The notes beneath the pieces were generated by a model. It saw only the letters and a list, made by a program, of their open reading frames with translations. It was not told the DNA's origin and made no database searches. From positions 372,001 to 436,000 of the forward strand of contig NZ_JAECMS010000001.1 of NCBI RefSeq assembly GCF_016827595.1: DNA of 64,000 nt, in the 5' to 3' direction. The stretch is from Luteirhabdus pelagi. GTDB lineage: Bacteria > Bacteroidota > Bacteroidia > Flavobacteriales > Flavobacteriaceae. Positions 26,732-35,328 of the stretch are shown here, piece by piece (the stretch's first letter is position 1; each line of letters opens with the position of its first letter). Both the position numbers and the translations under genes were made by a program.

Positions 26732-27742
26732 TTACAGTTTCTTTGCTAGACTATCTAGCCGGTTGGCCAATCCCTGTACCATTTTGGAAAGCTGCGATCG
26801 CTTCTTTACCGGTGCCTGAAGGTTCATGCGTACCGGATAGCCAATTGGAATTTTTTTGTAGGAATGATAATCCACTTTTATAAGATGTGCCATATACTCT
26901 TCATATATTTTCTTCAACTTGGGAAAATCGGAAAAATCGTAGCGGTTATATTCCCGTGAAATAGCCTGTGGATCTTCTGACAGCTTGCTGAAATGATAAA
27001 AAACCAAAGAATTGCCATCATTCAGGACGATGTTATCTTCCTGTATGTTGATAATCTCACGCTCATGCAAATTCCACGGGGCCATATTATAGCCATAGCT
27101 ATCCAATACTTCAATATCCTTAAAAAACAACGGAGCCTGTGCCATCCAAAGCTGATCGACAAAATAGCCCTTTGTTGGGCGGTCATACCCATATTTTATA
27201 ACGCGTTCTTCCCACCAATCCAATAGCTGCTTCGCTTCTTCCCGCTGCGGATTAATGGCGAAGAAACCAAGGTTGTATATCCCAAATCGTAAAAATGTAT
27301 TCTCTTCTGGCTGTTGACCATCGCGGGGAATCGGACTCAAAACATGGGGCGTCAGCAAACCGGTTTTGGTTTGTAGCTTTACGTTTAATTCGTGTACTGA
27401 ACCGTAAAAATAGAGATCCGGATCCAGGTAATACATGGCCGTTGCATCTGGATGTTTCGTTGAGAGGTATTTAAAAACTGTTGGTTTTACCGAAGTATTC
27501 AGCTCGATAATATAATACCGTTCAATAAGGTCGGGCACATCCAAGGTTTCGATATCGGCTATGGGCAATAAGGTAGCCGGTTTTACCACGTCATAATCGA
27601 TATTGGGATGTTTGGTATCGACCAAAACGATATAAAACTGAAAACTTGGATTGTGTTCCAAAAACGACTCCTTCAATGCGAGGGCCTGACCTAGGTAATT
27701 ATTGGAACAAATAGTGAAGGCAACTTCGGTGATGCTACTCAT
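26732..27742 (-). CDS. Putative GT-A glycosyltransferase (GT8-like)
   Basis: 336 aa, choosing the ATG at 27742 because it overlaps the upstream stop by 4 bp; a longer frame upstream would overlap by 150 bp. Seen: EVAFTICSNNYLGQALALKE at the start, QFYIVLVDTKHP, and AMYYLDPDLYFYGSVHEL, where DPD fits a DXD metal site. NLGFFAINP and the later HYFS-like VFYHFSKL resemble GT8/uncharacterised glycosyltransferases often found with GT2 genes. Family is inferred; sugar specificity is unknown. Last gene of the minus-strand unit that begins at wza. Confidence 0.72.
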   Translation of the reverse strand: MSSITEVAFTICSNNYLGQALALKESFLEHNPSFQFYIVLVDTKHPNIDYDVVKPATLLPIADIETLDVPDLIERYYIIELNTSVKPTVFKYLSTKHPDATAMYYLDPDLYFYGSVHELNVKLQTKTGLLTPHVLSPIPRDGQQPEENTFLRFGIYNLGFFAINPQREEAKQLLDWWEERVIKYGYDRPTKGYFVDQLWMAQAPLFFKDIEVLDSYGYNMAPWNLHEREIINIQEDNIVLNDGNSLVFYHFSKLSEDPQAISREYNRYDFSDFPKLKKIYEEYMAHLIKVDYHSYKKIPIGYPVRMNLQAPVKKRSQLSKMVQGLANRLDSLAKKL

Positions 27743-28575
27743 GAAACGGTTTTTTTCAGTTTTCGAAGAATTCGCTTCGTAAAAGTAATCAGTTTTTGAG
27801 GAACTGACCGATTTTCCTGCTGCAATCGACGTACATGCGGATAATACCAAGTGCCCTTTTTCTGAAGTAGCGGATGTGAAAGCTTCCATCCAAAATACTG
27901 CTGTACGTTCGGTACGAAATCCTCGATTAAGGGATGATCGGTGGTTTCGGTTGAAACACCTCCCGCGGCGAAGTTCGCGATGACCAAGTCGATATATTCA
28001 AAACGTCCCTTTGCCCAGCAACGCAGGTTGAAGTCCCAGTCGGCACTTTTTACATACCGCTGATTGAAATCGCCTATCTGTTCCCGTACAAAGGAGGTAC
28101 GATAACACATGGCCTGGTGACAAATATTCTGTTCCAATAGTTTTTCCAATGTGAATGGACCATCATATAGATCGCCATCCTTTGCCCAACCGGTATCGCC
28201 CACTATCTTGGCATCGCCATAGACTATATCGGCGGTGGTATGGTTCAAGGTTTCGAAAAGCTTTTGTAATACCATTGGATGGTGCAAGGTATCGTCGCTG
28301 CCCAAAAACAATAGCCATTTGCCCGTAGCCTTCCGAATTCCCTTATTCATAGCATCGTAAATACCCTTGTCTGTTTCTTGGTACCACTTCAGCTCCGGTA
28401 GTTTCTGCTTCCATTTTTGAGCGATGGCCTTGGTCGTATCGCTAGAGCCACCATCCATAAGAATCGTTTCAACTTTTTGAAATTTTTGGTTGAAAACGCT
28501 CTCAATAGTAGCCACGATCGTCTTTCCGGAATTGAACGTGGGTATAATAACAGATATAAAGGGATATGACTCCAT
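27739..28575 (-). CDS. GT2-family glycosyltransferase
   Basis: 278 aa inverting GT-A enzyme with ISVIIPTFNSGKTIVATIES, ETILMDGGSSDTTKAIAQKW, WYQETDKGIYDAMNKGIRKA and FLGSDDTLHHP (metal site). Belongs to the same colanic-type subgroup as those at 16543 and 25107. Ends with a basic helix-rich tail. It is separated by 3 bp from the GT2 gene upstream and overlaps the GT8-like gene by 4 bp. Confidence 0.93.
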   Translation of the reverse strand: MESYPFISVIIPTFNSGKTIVATIESVFNQKFQKVETILMDGGSSDTTKAIAQKWKQKLPELKWYQETDKGIYDAMNKGIRKATGKWLLFLGSDDTLHHPMVLQKLFETLNHTTADIVYGDAKIVGDTGWAKDGDLYDGPFTLEKLLEQNICHQAMCYRTSFVREQIGDFNQRYVKSADWDFNLRCWAKGRFEYIDLVIANFAAGGVSTETTDHPLIEDFVPNVQQYFGWKLSHPLLQKKGTWYYPHVRRLQQENRSVPQKLITFTKRILRKLKKTVS

Positions 28576-28578
28576 AAT

Positions 28579-29550
28579 CTATCGCCGTAATTTCTTCAAT
28601 CGATATCGAAGTGCATGGTAAAAACGTTTTCTATAATAACCATATGTTCTACTATCGGTAAACGATAAGAATTTCTTCAATTCAGAGTCGAACTTCTTTC
28701 TCATTAAGGGATCCTTCGTTTGATTCCGAAGCTTTTCATATCCTTCTACAATGTTGTGCCAAAGAAAGTTATTATATTTACTTCGGTAGGGTTCATGATC
28801 ATATAAGAAAATAAAACGCTTCAACACTTCATAATTGTTACTTTCTTGCGTATTTCCCTGCCACACCCCACCTTCATGAAATCTATAAGCAGACATACTC
28901 TCATCGATAAAGCAAAGGTTACCATGGTTCGTAATTAAAACCTCCAAAATAAAATCGGTCCCTATTTTTAGAAAATCCTCTAAATGTGGAACAATCGCTT
29001 CTCTTTTAAAAACCAACGCAGCTGTGCTATATCCACTTCTCAAGGAGGTAACGCTATCGCGTTGATCAAAACAAGTACCATCCTTTCCGAGATAATAAGG
29101 CTCCCACTTTAAGGTTCCGTTTTCATCGACCACTTTCGAATTATGGAAACAACCTACTAAATCTGGGTGTTGTTCCAAAAAAGTAACTTGCCGTTCCAAC
29201 TTATTGGTGTCGGTCCAATAATCATCACCGTCTAATAATGCGATATATTTCCCTTGGCAGTGTTTCAATAAATCGTAAAAATTCTGGACGCGACCATTCT
29301 TTTGACGGGCTTTATGGTAACTACCTCCCTTCTCCCTTTTTAAAAGTTTCCAGTGCGCTTTTGGATTTTTGGAAACGAAGGATTCGATTTTCTGAGTCGT
29401 ACCATCGGTAGAAAAATCATCGCCTACTACCACTTCATAGGGAAAACTGGTTTCCTGACGGTCTACACTTTCCATAGCCTGTACTATATAAGGCGCATGA
29501 TTATACGTCATTAACCGTACACTAAGTAAAATATTATGACTTGTATCCAT
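28579..29550 (-). CDS. GT2-family glycosyltransferase
   Basis: 323 aa from the ATG at 29550 (17-bp overlap with the sulfotransferase gene); an upstream in-frame start at 29592 gives a 59-bp overlap and is less likely. Seen: LLSVRLMTYNHAPYIVQAME, YEVVVGDDFSTDGTTQKI, and LLDGDDYWTDTNKLERQV, with the DXD metal site, plus GCFHNSKVVDENG. The WTD..KL pattern is typical of a GT2 subgroup in flagellin and capsule loci. Probable repeat-unit transferase. Confidence 0.92.
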   Translation of the reverse strand: MDTSHNILLSVRLMTYNHAPYIVQAMESVDRQETSFPYEVVVGDDFSTDGTTQKIESFVSKNPKAHWKLLKREKGGSYHKARQKNGRVQNFYDLLKHCQGKYIALLDGDDYWTDTNKLERQVTFLEQHPDLVGCFHNSKVVDENGTLKWEPYYLGKDGTCFDQRDSVTSLRSGYSTAALVFKREAIVPHLEDFLKIGTDFILEVLITNHGNLCFIDESMSAYRFHEGGVWQGNTQESNNYEVLKRFIFLYDHEPYRSKYNNFLWHNIVEGYEKLRNQTKDPLMRKKFDSELKKFLSFTDSRTYGYYRKRFYHALRYRLKKLRR

Positions 29551-30418
29551 ACCGTTGTAATGATGTTCGTGCAATTTGATTAAACCTTTCAATATCCAAC
29601 GGTCTTAATTGCTTCTTATACTGACCGATTCGACTGCGATCAGGCTTTTCCAATGTTTTCTTCTTCCAGTCGATTGTTTCCGATGGTTCTAACGATAGTT
29701 CCTTATTTGCAATATGGTATTCAAGCATTTCAGGATCATACTCTACCTGTAGAAAGGTACATATGTTCCGGCATGTTTTTTCCAACTGAAGAAGTACTTC
29801 CTCATACTTCACAACATATTGATTTTCCTTTTCAATATTCTTTAAAAAATTGAATATATTGGTGTTGTTATCATCCCATTCCAAGGCAATTTCGTCGATT
29901 TCAGCGGTTAACCGTGGTGCATAAGCACTGGTAGACTTCAACTGCTTAAGTTTCCTATACGAACAAGCTACATCCCGTCCATCTCGAACCAAATGAATAA
30001 ATTTTGCCTTGGGGAAAAGAGCCGTAATCGCTTCCAAGTGATGAATATAATAATTGTTTTTATCGCCCCAATACTCTGGTCTCTTTCCACGGCTATACCC
30101 AAAGTGATAATACACCAATGAACATAATTCGGCATAATTCTTCGGCGAATGACTACCAACAAACGCCATCAATTCCTCTTTCTGCAGCTGCCAGGTTTCC
30201 ATTTTTCTGGATGAAAGAATATCGTCAAGAATAACAGACAAGGTACGATCGTCCATCATCTCCTTTTGCGACAGGTCTTTATAAGTATCCTTCCACCATA
30301 GCATAAAACCACTTTCGGGAGGTACAGTAAGCTGCTTATTGCACTCACAAATTATCCTGAGCAATGAAGAGCCACTCCTCGGGTTTGCTAAAATAAAGAA
30401 TGGTGCTTGGTGATTCAA
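29534..30418 (-). CDS. Sulfotransferase-family protein (PF13469-like)
   Basis: 294 aa. FFILANPRSGSSLLRIICEC near residue 6 is the PAPS-binding 5'-phosphosulfate loop (PRSGSS), and KFIHLVRDGRDVACSYRKLK (about residue 137-156) is the 3'-phosphate binding region with the conserved RDGRD. The C-terminal region has LEKPDRSRIGQYKKQL, as in many family members. It overlaps its upstream neighbour by 4 bp and the downstream GT2 by 17 bp. Expected to sulfate a glycan hydroxyl. No PAPS synthesis genes are in the window, so the cofactor is supplied from elsewhere. Confidence 0.88.
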   Translation of the reverse strand: MNHQAPFFILANPRSGSSLLRIICECNKQLTVPPESGFMLWWKDTYKDLSQKEMMDDRTLSVILDDILSSRKMETWQLQKEELMAFVGSHSPKNYAELCSLVYYHFGYSRGKRPEYWGDKNNYYIHHLEAITALFPKAKFIHLVRDGRDVACSYRKLKQLKSTSAYAPRLTAEIDEIALEWDDNNTNIFNFLKNIEKENQYVVKYEEVLLQLEKTCRNICTFLQVEYDPEMLEYHIANKELSLEPSETIDWKKKTLEKPDRSRIGQYKKQLRPLDIERFNQIARTSLQRYGYKS

Positions 30419-31479
30419 TGGACTGCCGCATTTATTAGGTTGGAAATCTTTTCAAGCTCCTCCTCAGAAATATCGTGTGAAAGTGGCAAACATAAGACCT
30501 TTGCAGAAATATCATGAGATATGGGTACGTTTGCTTCTTTCGTATAGGGCAACGTATCCAAACTAGGATAGAAATACCTTCTCGGAAAAATGTCCTGCTC
30601 GTTCAGCTTCTTTACACACGCTAATAATTGCCTTTCAGAATCGAAAATTATGGGATAATAGGAGTAATTCCAATCGGTATGCGAGCGAATTTGCAACGGC
30701 TTCACCATTATATGATCTCGATAAAACATTACCGCCCTACGACGGTTTTCGATTATGGTGTCTATATAGCGGATTACCGCCAACCCCATGGCGGCGTGTA
30801 ATTCGCTCATCTTAGCATTTATACCAAGTCCTCTGAAAATCTCGGGGCCATCATGGCCAAAATTGTGGTGAAAATAAAAGTTTTCAAAATTCTCAGGTTT
30901 CGTGAAAAGAGCCCCTCCCTCTCCGGAATGAAAAATTTTTGTGGCATGAAAGCTACACGTGCTGGCATCGCCAAATTCGAAAATGGAGCGATCTTTATAG
31001 GTTACGCCAAAACAATGTGCGGCATCATAAATAACCTTTATGTTATAGCGCGTGGCAATCTTTTCAATTTCTTCAACAGCACAAGGGTTTCCATACACAT
31101 GCGTTGCTAAAATAGCGGTGGTACGCTTCGTTATAGCCGCCTCGATCTTGGTTTCATCTATGGTTAGGTATTCTGGGTGAATATCCACAAAGACAGGCGT
31201 GCACCCTTCCCAAACAATGCTAGATGTGGTGGCCACGTAACTGAAGGGCGTCGTAATTATTTCGCCTGAACAGCCAAAAGCTTTTAAAGCAATTTGAATA
31301 GGAAGCGTTCCATTGGCCATGGCAATTATATTGGGAACCTTTAAATAATCCTGAAGCGTTTGCTCCAATTCCTGAACCAAAACGCCTCGATTGGTAATCC
31401 ATCCGGTATCCCATACACGGGCCATAATCTTCTGATATTCTTCCTGCGGTGGAAGAAAGGTTTTGGTTACATTAATCAT
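30415..31479 (-). CDS. DegT/DnrJ/EryC1/StrS-family sugar aminotransferase
   Basis: 354 aa PLP-dependent enzyme. Seen: TNRGVLVQELEQTLQDYL, ANGTLPIQIALKAF, TTPFSYVATTSSIVWEG, VIYDAAHCFGV and the PLP lysine segment STCSFHATKIFHSGEGGALF. It makes a nucleotide-linked 4-amino- or 3-amino-deoxy sugar. The best remembered match in motif pattern is VioA/FdtB-like enzymes that use dTDP-keto sugars, but no rml genes are present here; a GDP-keto sugar from gmd (perosamine route) is another option. Overlaps the sulfotransferase gene by 4 bp. Confidence 0.88.
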   Translation of the reverse strand: MINVTKTFLPPQEEYQKIMARVWDTGWITNRGVLVQELEQTLQDYLKVPNIIAMANGTLPIQIALKAFGCSGEIITTPFSYVATTSSIVWEGCTPVFVDIHPEYLTIDETKIEAAITKRTTAILATHVYGNPCAVEEIEKIATRYNIKVIYDAAHCFGVTYKDRSIFEFGDASTCSFHATKIFHSGEGGALFTKPENFENFYFHHNFGHDGPEIFRGLGINAKMSELHAAMGLAVIRYIDTIIENRRRAVMFYRDHIMVKPLQIRSHTDWNYSYYPIIFDSERQLLACVKKLNEQDIFPRRYFYPSLDTLPYTKEANVPISHDISAKVLCLPLSHDISEEELEKISNLINAAVH

Positions 31480-31530
31480 TGTGGCTAAAATACTATTTTA
31501 CCTTTCCTTACACTAAAAAACCCGTCCTAC

Positions 31531-32457
31531 TTATTCTCGATTCAAGACTATTTTTACGATTTCCTTTATTTTCTTTTTAAGCAAGACCTTTCGCGAAGGA
31601 TTATAAGCCGGCCTAAAATCGGTTGGGGGCGGAGTATTTCCATAGTCGTCCATAAATGCCTTCACAGCCTCTAGTTGCTGGCCTTTGGATACGTCCTCCT
31701 TACAGTTAGCCTTCAAGTGTTCCAAGATAGTATATAATTCATTCTTATTGTGATAGTCGAATTCCGAAAAATCGGTCGTAAGCCAAGCGCCATCCTCACC
31801 GATATGAAAGGTAGCATGCGCATCGGTTATTACCTTCGGATTCTTCGCGATAGCACAAAGATTGGCGTAGAAAGTACGGCCAATCCAATTTGCCCCAATA
31901 CAGATAGTGCCCAACCGCAGTTTCTCGATATAGGAAGTGGGTACTATAAAGCAGTCGAACCCCGGGTGTTTCTGGCCAATAGCACTGTAGGCTTGCGCTA
32001 GCGAATCCATATCGAATGCCTTATGAATGGTGCGGCGATTAATAACCAGAGCATCATGGCCCTTTTCCAATTCTTCTCGAACAAAATCATAAAACTGTGG
32101 AAGCAATGCAATATCTACATTGGTATAGATGATATAATCGGCGCTAGGATCGGCCCCCTTGGCAGCGTTTAAAATGTCTTGTAGCAACGGTAGCTTGCGT
32201 GTCTTTTTAAACGTACCTACATCCATTACCGAACGCTCTAAATCGGGACACCGTGTAAAATAATCGGGAATGATTTCATGGTCTTCCGGATACTGTACCG
32301 ACACCAACTTTACAGCTAGTTCTGGTGAGGCAAAGGCCTTGGCACGGCGCATGGTCTCGAACGTAATGGGCTGCGCTTTATATAGGTCGGAGGCTGGCCC
32401 TATTGCGACCGGGTTGATGATATGGGTTAGTTTGATTTTTTTCTTTACCAAAACCAA
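31531..32457 (-). CDS. Unassigned protein, possible GT-A-type glycosyltransferase
   Basis: 308 aa with no signal peptide or membrane segment. I do not recognise the family with certainty. The stretch ADYIIYTNVDIALLPQFYDF (about residues 108-127) has the strand-then-NVD pattern of a GT-A metal site, and GFDCFIVPTSYIEKL plus IGANWIGRTFYANLCAIAK follow in positions where such enzymes recognise acceptors. The C terminus is Lys-rich. It overlaps the FkbM gene upstream by 13 bp and is 51 bp from the aminotransferase, so it belongs to the same operon. Glycosyltransfer is a working guess. Confidence 0.5.
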   Translation of the reverse strand: MVLVKKKIKLTHIINPVAIGPASDLYKAQPITFETMRRAKAFASPELAVKLVSVQYPEDHEIIPDYFTRCPDLERSVMDVGTFKKTRKLPLLQDILNAAKGADPSADYIIYTNVDIALLPQFYDFVREELEKGHDALVINRRTIHKAFDMDSLAQAYSAIGQKHPGFDCFIVPTSYIEKLRLGTICIGANWIGRTFYANLCAIAKNPKVITDAHATFHIGEDGAWLTTDFSEFDYHNKNELYTILEHLKANCKEDVSKGQQLEAVKAFMDDYGNTPPPTDFRPAYNPSRKVLLKKKIKEIVKIVLNRE

Positions 32458-33245
32458 TAGCGTTTTTGAAGTTTTTTAAAACCAGGAGCATCCCTAAATT
32501 TTGGTGGTACAGATTGCAGGGTTAATTTATCATCAATTGGATGTTTCTGCGTCGCTGGTTGATAATTTTCAAAATCTAGATTCCTTAAAAATCCCTTTTC
32601 AGCATATTTCCGGTTCAGCAAAAACAAGTTTTGCCGATTGGTGCCAATGAAGTAATAGTTACGATGTTTCTTGAAAAAACGTAGAATAGCCTCCGTTTCA
32701 GCATCGGTATTTGCTTCAATTATAAAAAGCTTGACTTCATATTTATCAAGATCCAATCCTTTTAACACTTCCACCTCTAACCCTTCTACATCTATGGAAA
32801 CCACATCGATAACCGGATTATTTAAATGTTCATCCAATACTTGGGTTAATGTCGCGGCAGCTACAGTAATTTTGTTTGGCTCCCGATACTCCAATCCTCT
32901 ATTCTTATACCGCTTCTTGATATCTTTTTCATCATAACTGACCCCCGAGAGCACCCCAATCTCTTCATCATAAAATACTACTTCATCGATATCCTCCTTG
33001 CCAACTATCGCTTTGTTGATATTGATAGCATTTGGGCGTTGGGTACGGAGAAATTGAAAAATTCGAGGATTTGGCTCTATACAGATGGCTTGCCACCCTA
33101 ATTGCTCTAAGCTATAACTATTGCTAAGGTGTACACCATCGAAAGCGCCCACTTCAACAACAATACCTCTTTTTGGTTTTCCAACCAATTGCCAAGCGAT
33201 ATAGTCGTCAGCGTGTTGTGACCAGGATTGAAATTGTTTTGCCAT
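32445..33245 (-). CDS. FkbM-family methyltransferase
   Basis: 266 aa. Motif I region GIVVEVGAFDGVHLSNSYSL (residues about 28-47), then GWQAICIEPNPRIFQFLR, NININKAIVG and VVSIDVEGLEVEVLKGLDL, the family's IDVEG signature. Predicted SAM-dependent O-methyltransferase acting on a sugar. It is the second FkbM enzyme of the locus and differs clearly in sequence from that at 24244-25083. One base separates it from the sulfotransferase gene upstream; it overlaps the next gene by 13 bp. Confidence 0.91.
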   Translation of the reverse strand: MAKQFQSWSQHADDYIAWQLVGKPKRGIVVEVGAFDGVHLSNSYSLEQLGWQAICIEPNPRIFQFLRTQRPNAININKAIVGKEDIDEVVFYDEEIGVLSGVSYDEKDIKKRYKNRGLEYREPNKITVAAATLTQVLDEHLNNPVIDVVSIDVEGLEVEVLKGLDLDKYEVKLFIIEANTDAETEAILRFFKKHRNYYFIGTNRQNLFLLNRKYAEKGFLRNLDFENYQPATQKHPIDDKLTLQSVPPKFRDAPGFKKLQKRYWFW

Positions 33246-33246
33246 T

Positions 33247-34011
33247 CTATAAAATTGGTGAAAAATCTATATCATGATAGTGTTTCGTATATGCCTTAAT
33301 TTTTTCAATTTGAAGGTTGGAAAGTAAGTTTTGCCCACGGTTTATTTCGCCTTTATTTATTCTATTTAAATTCCTAGGCATTTTCTTGATATTATTTATA
33401 CTCTGTTCAATTGAGCTAAGGTTAAAATTAAAGCCGTAAAACTCTAAGGTTTCCTTGATGACCTGTGGTGAATTAGTATTGAAATCGTTATAGTTAATCA
33501 TTTTAGCAACCAATATTTTGTCCTGTATGGCTTTAGTCCAGCTAACATAAAAAAATATATACCAAGGTGTAGCCAGGTCTATCAGAAAATCATATTGCTT
33601 TGCATTCTCCCATTCTCCAAAATCTTTTGGTACAAAGAAGTGAGGCCAAATTAATGTTTTTGCAATATGATCTCTCAAAGAAATTATCACATCAGGAATA
33701 TTCCTGATGAGGATTATCGGCTTAATCTGATACTTAACAAATAATTCGATATTTGGATTGGTGGCTAACGTATGATGTTTTGATAAAATTAAAGTATCAT
33801 TAATTTCCGTAATCTTTGGTTCGTATAAATCTTGTTCTCTGTAGTGAGAAAAAATGAGATTTTTAATAGGGATTTTAAGCAAATCCGCCATAACCAATGA
33901 TATAAATGACGATCCGCTTTTAGGGAATGCTGAAATGTATAAATATTTGGAATTGAAAGTAGAATCATCTCTTTGGAGATTACCCCTATTTTTGAAAAGA
34001 CTATTAAACAT
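33247..34011 (-). CDS. Sulfotransferase-domain protein, AT-rich gene
   Basis: 254 aa. The PAPS loop is visible in YISAFPKSGSSFISLVMADL (about residues 26-45) and the 3'-phosphate region in KPIILIRNIPDVIISLRDHI (about 98-117), matching the sulfotransferase domain. Asn and Ile are very frequent, and the gene is visibly more AT-rich than the FkbM gene beside it, as is the 3' half of wzt upstream. This suggests recent acquisition together with that part of wzt. The third sulfotransferase of the locus and the least similar to the other two. Confidence 0.82.
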   Translation of the reverse strand: MFNSLFKNRGNLQRDDSTFNSKYLYISAFPKSGSSFISLVMADLLKIPIKNLIFSHYREQDLYEPKITEINDTLILSKHHTLATNPNIELFVKYQIKPIILIRNIPDVIISLRDHIAKTLIWPHFFVPKDFGEWENAKQYDFLIDLATPWYIFFYVSWTKAIQDKILVAKMINYNDFNTNSPQVIKETLEFYGFNFNLSSIEQSINNIKKMPRNLNRINKGEINRGQNLLSNLQIEKIKAYTKHYHDIDFSPIL

Positions 34012-34032
34012 TATTAACCTATTTAGTTTAAA

Positions 34033-35328
34033 TTATGGAATTTGAACCATCCATTCAAAATCCGTTTTAAATACACCAACACTTTTCCCCATACGTTCAC
34101 CAAATTTCTTTGCCATAGGAATTACAGTAAACTTCATCCTATCGGTTAGTTTTATTAAAACGTCACTACTATCTTCCACAACAAAAATATTGACATAGAA
34201 TTCCCCTTCATTAAATAACTTTTCAGGAACTATTCCTTTGAATAAAAGCTTTCCATTCCCTTTAGAATTTAAATGATCTCTTGCTGCATTTCTAGTATGT
34301 GAAGTAAATAATATATTACCACTATCATCTAAGAATTGAAATCCTATATTAATTTTTCGATTATAATCATTCACCAAAATTTCACATTGCATTAAAATTT
34401 TAGTATCAATTCTAATTGGATCATCAGCCTTATCAGGTTCTCCATTAGTAATTTGTGCACTTAATAGTTCAACTCCTTTATTTTTAACTGTATTGGATTT
34501 GTCAAGAAATAACTTACTCGAATATCCATCCGTAGTGGCTTCTTTTAAGTATTCCTGTATTGCATTGGCAGTACTTCCCTCAAAATCAACTTTACCATTA
34601 ACTAAAACGATTGCTCGCGTACACAAACTTTGCACACTAACCATATTATGACTCACAAACAAGACCGTTCGCCCTTCACCCGAGCTAATATCCTGCATCT
34701 TTCCGATGGCTTTTTTCTGGAATTCGGCATCGCCCACGGCCAACACCTCATCTACCACCAGAATATCCGGTTCCAAATGTGCCGCGACGGCAAAGCCCAA
34801 GCGTACCGTCATCCCGCTACTATAGCGTTTGGTTGGGGTATCGATATACATTTCGCAGCCGCTAAATTCGATAATCTCGTCTACCTTGGCATCGATCTCG
34901 GCCTTGGTCATCCCCAAAATCGCTCCATTTAAATAAATGTTTTCGCGACCGGTTAATTCTGGGTGAAAACCGGTGCCCACTTCCAACAGCGAGGCAATAC
35001 GACCGCGACTTTTTATAGTTCCCGTTGTTGGACTGGTAACCCGTGAAAGAAGTTTCAGCAAGGTAGATTTTCCCGCACCGTTTTTACCGATAATACCGAG
35101 TACTTCGCCTTCCTGTACTTCAAAATTGATATCCTTTAAGGCCCAAACATACTCTTCTGTGGCCTTCGCGCTGCGATCGTTTACGGCACCTACCTTTAAA
35201 TACGGATCCTCCTTACCACGAATGCGGTGCCACCAACGGTTTACGTCATGCATCAAACTACCGGTACCCACCAACCCCAAGCGGTATTGTTTGCTGATAT
35301 TTTCGGCTTTTAGAATTGTTTTGGACAT
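34033..35328 (-). CDS. wzt: Polysaccharide ABC transporter ATP-binding protein with C-terminal carbohydrate-binding domain
   Basis: 431 aa. ATPase domain (about residues 1-250): Walker A IIGKNGAGKSTLLKLL, signature YSSGMTVRLGFAVAAHL, Walker B DILVVDEVLAVGD and switch VLFVSHN. The extra C-terminal domain (about 290-431) is the Wzt-C type that recognises the non-reducing end of O-antigens. With Wzm it exports lipid-linked polysaccharide across the inner membrane. Base composition changes sharply within the gene: the ATPase half is GC-richer than the binding-domain half (switch near 34600). Start codon shares a base with the wzm stop (TAATG). Confidence 0.94.
   Translation of the reverse strand: MSKTILKAENISKQYRLGLVGTGSLMHDVNRWWHRIRGKEDPYLKVGAVNDRSAKATEEYVWALKDINFEVQEGEVLGIIGKNGAGKSTLLKLLSRVTSPTTGTIKSRGRIASLLEVGTGFHPELTGRENIYLNGAILGMTKAEIDAKVDEIIEFSGCEMYIDTPTKRYSSGMTVRLGFAVAAHLEPDILVVDEVLAVGDAEFQKKAIGKMQDISSGEGRTVLFVSHNMVSVQSLCTRAIVLVNGKVDFEGSTANAIQEYLKEATTDGYSSKLFLDKSNTVKNKGVELLSAQITNGEPDKADDPIRIDTKILMQCEILVNDYNRKINIGFQFLDDSGNILFTSHTRNAARDHLNSKGNGKLLFKGIVPEKLFNEGEFYVNIFVVEDSSDVLIKLTDRMKFTVIPMAKKFGERMGKSVGVFKTDFEWMVQIP

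Noticed and set aside
26732..27889. Longer version of the GT8-like gene starting at 27889
   Set aside because: The extra 49 residues are low-complexity and read through the upstream GT2; the ATG at 27742 gives a 4-bp ATGA overlap.
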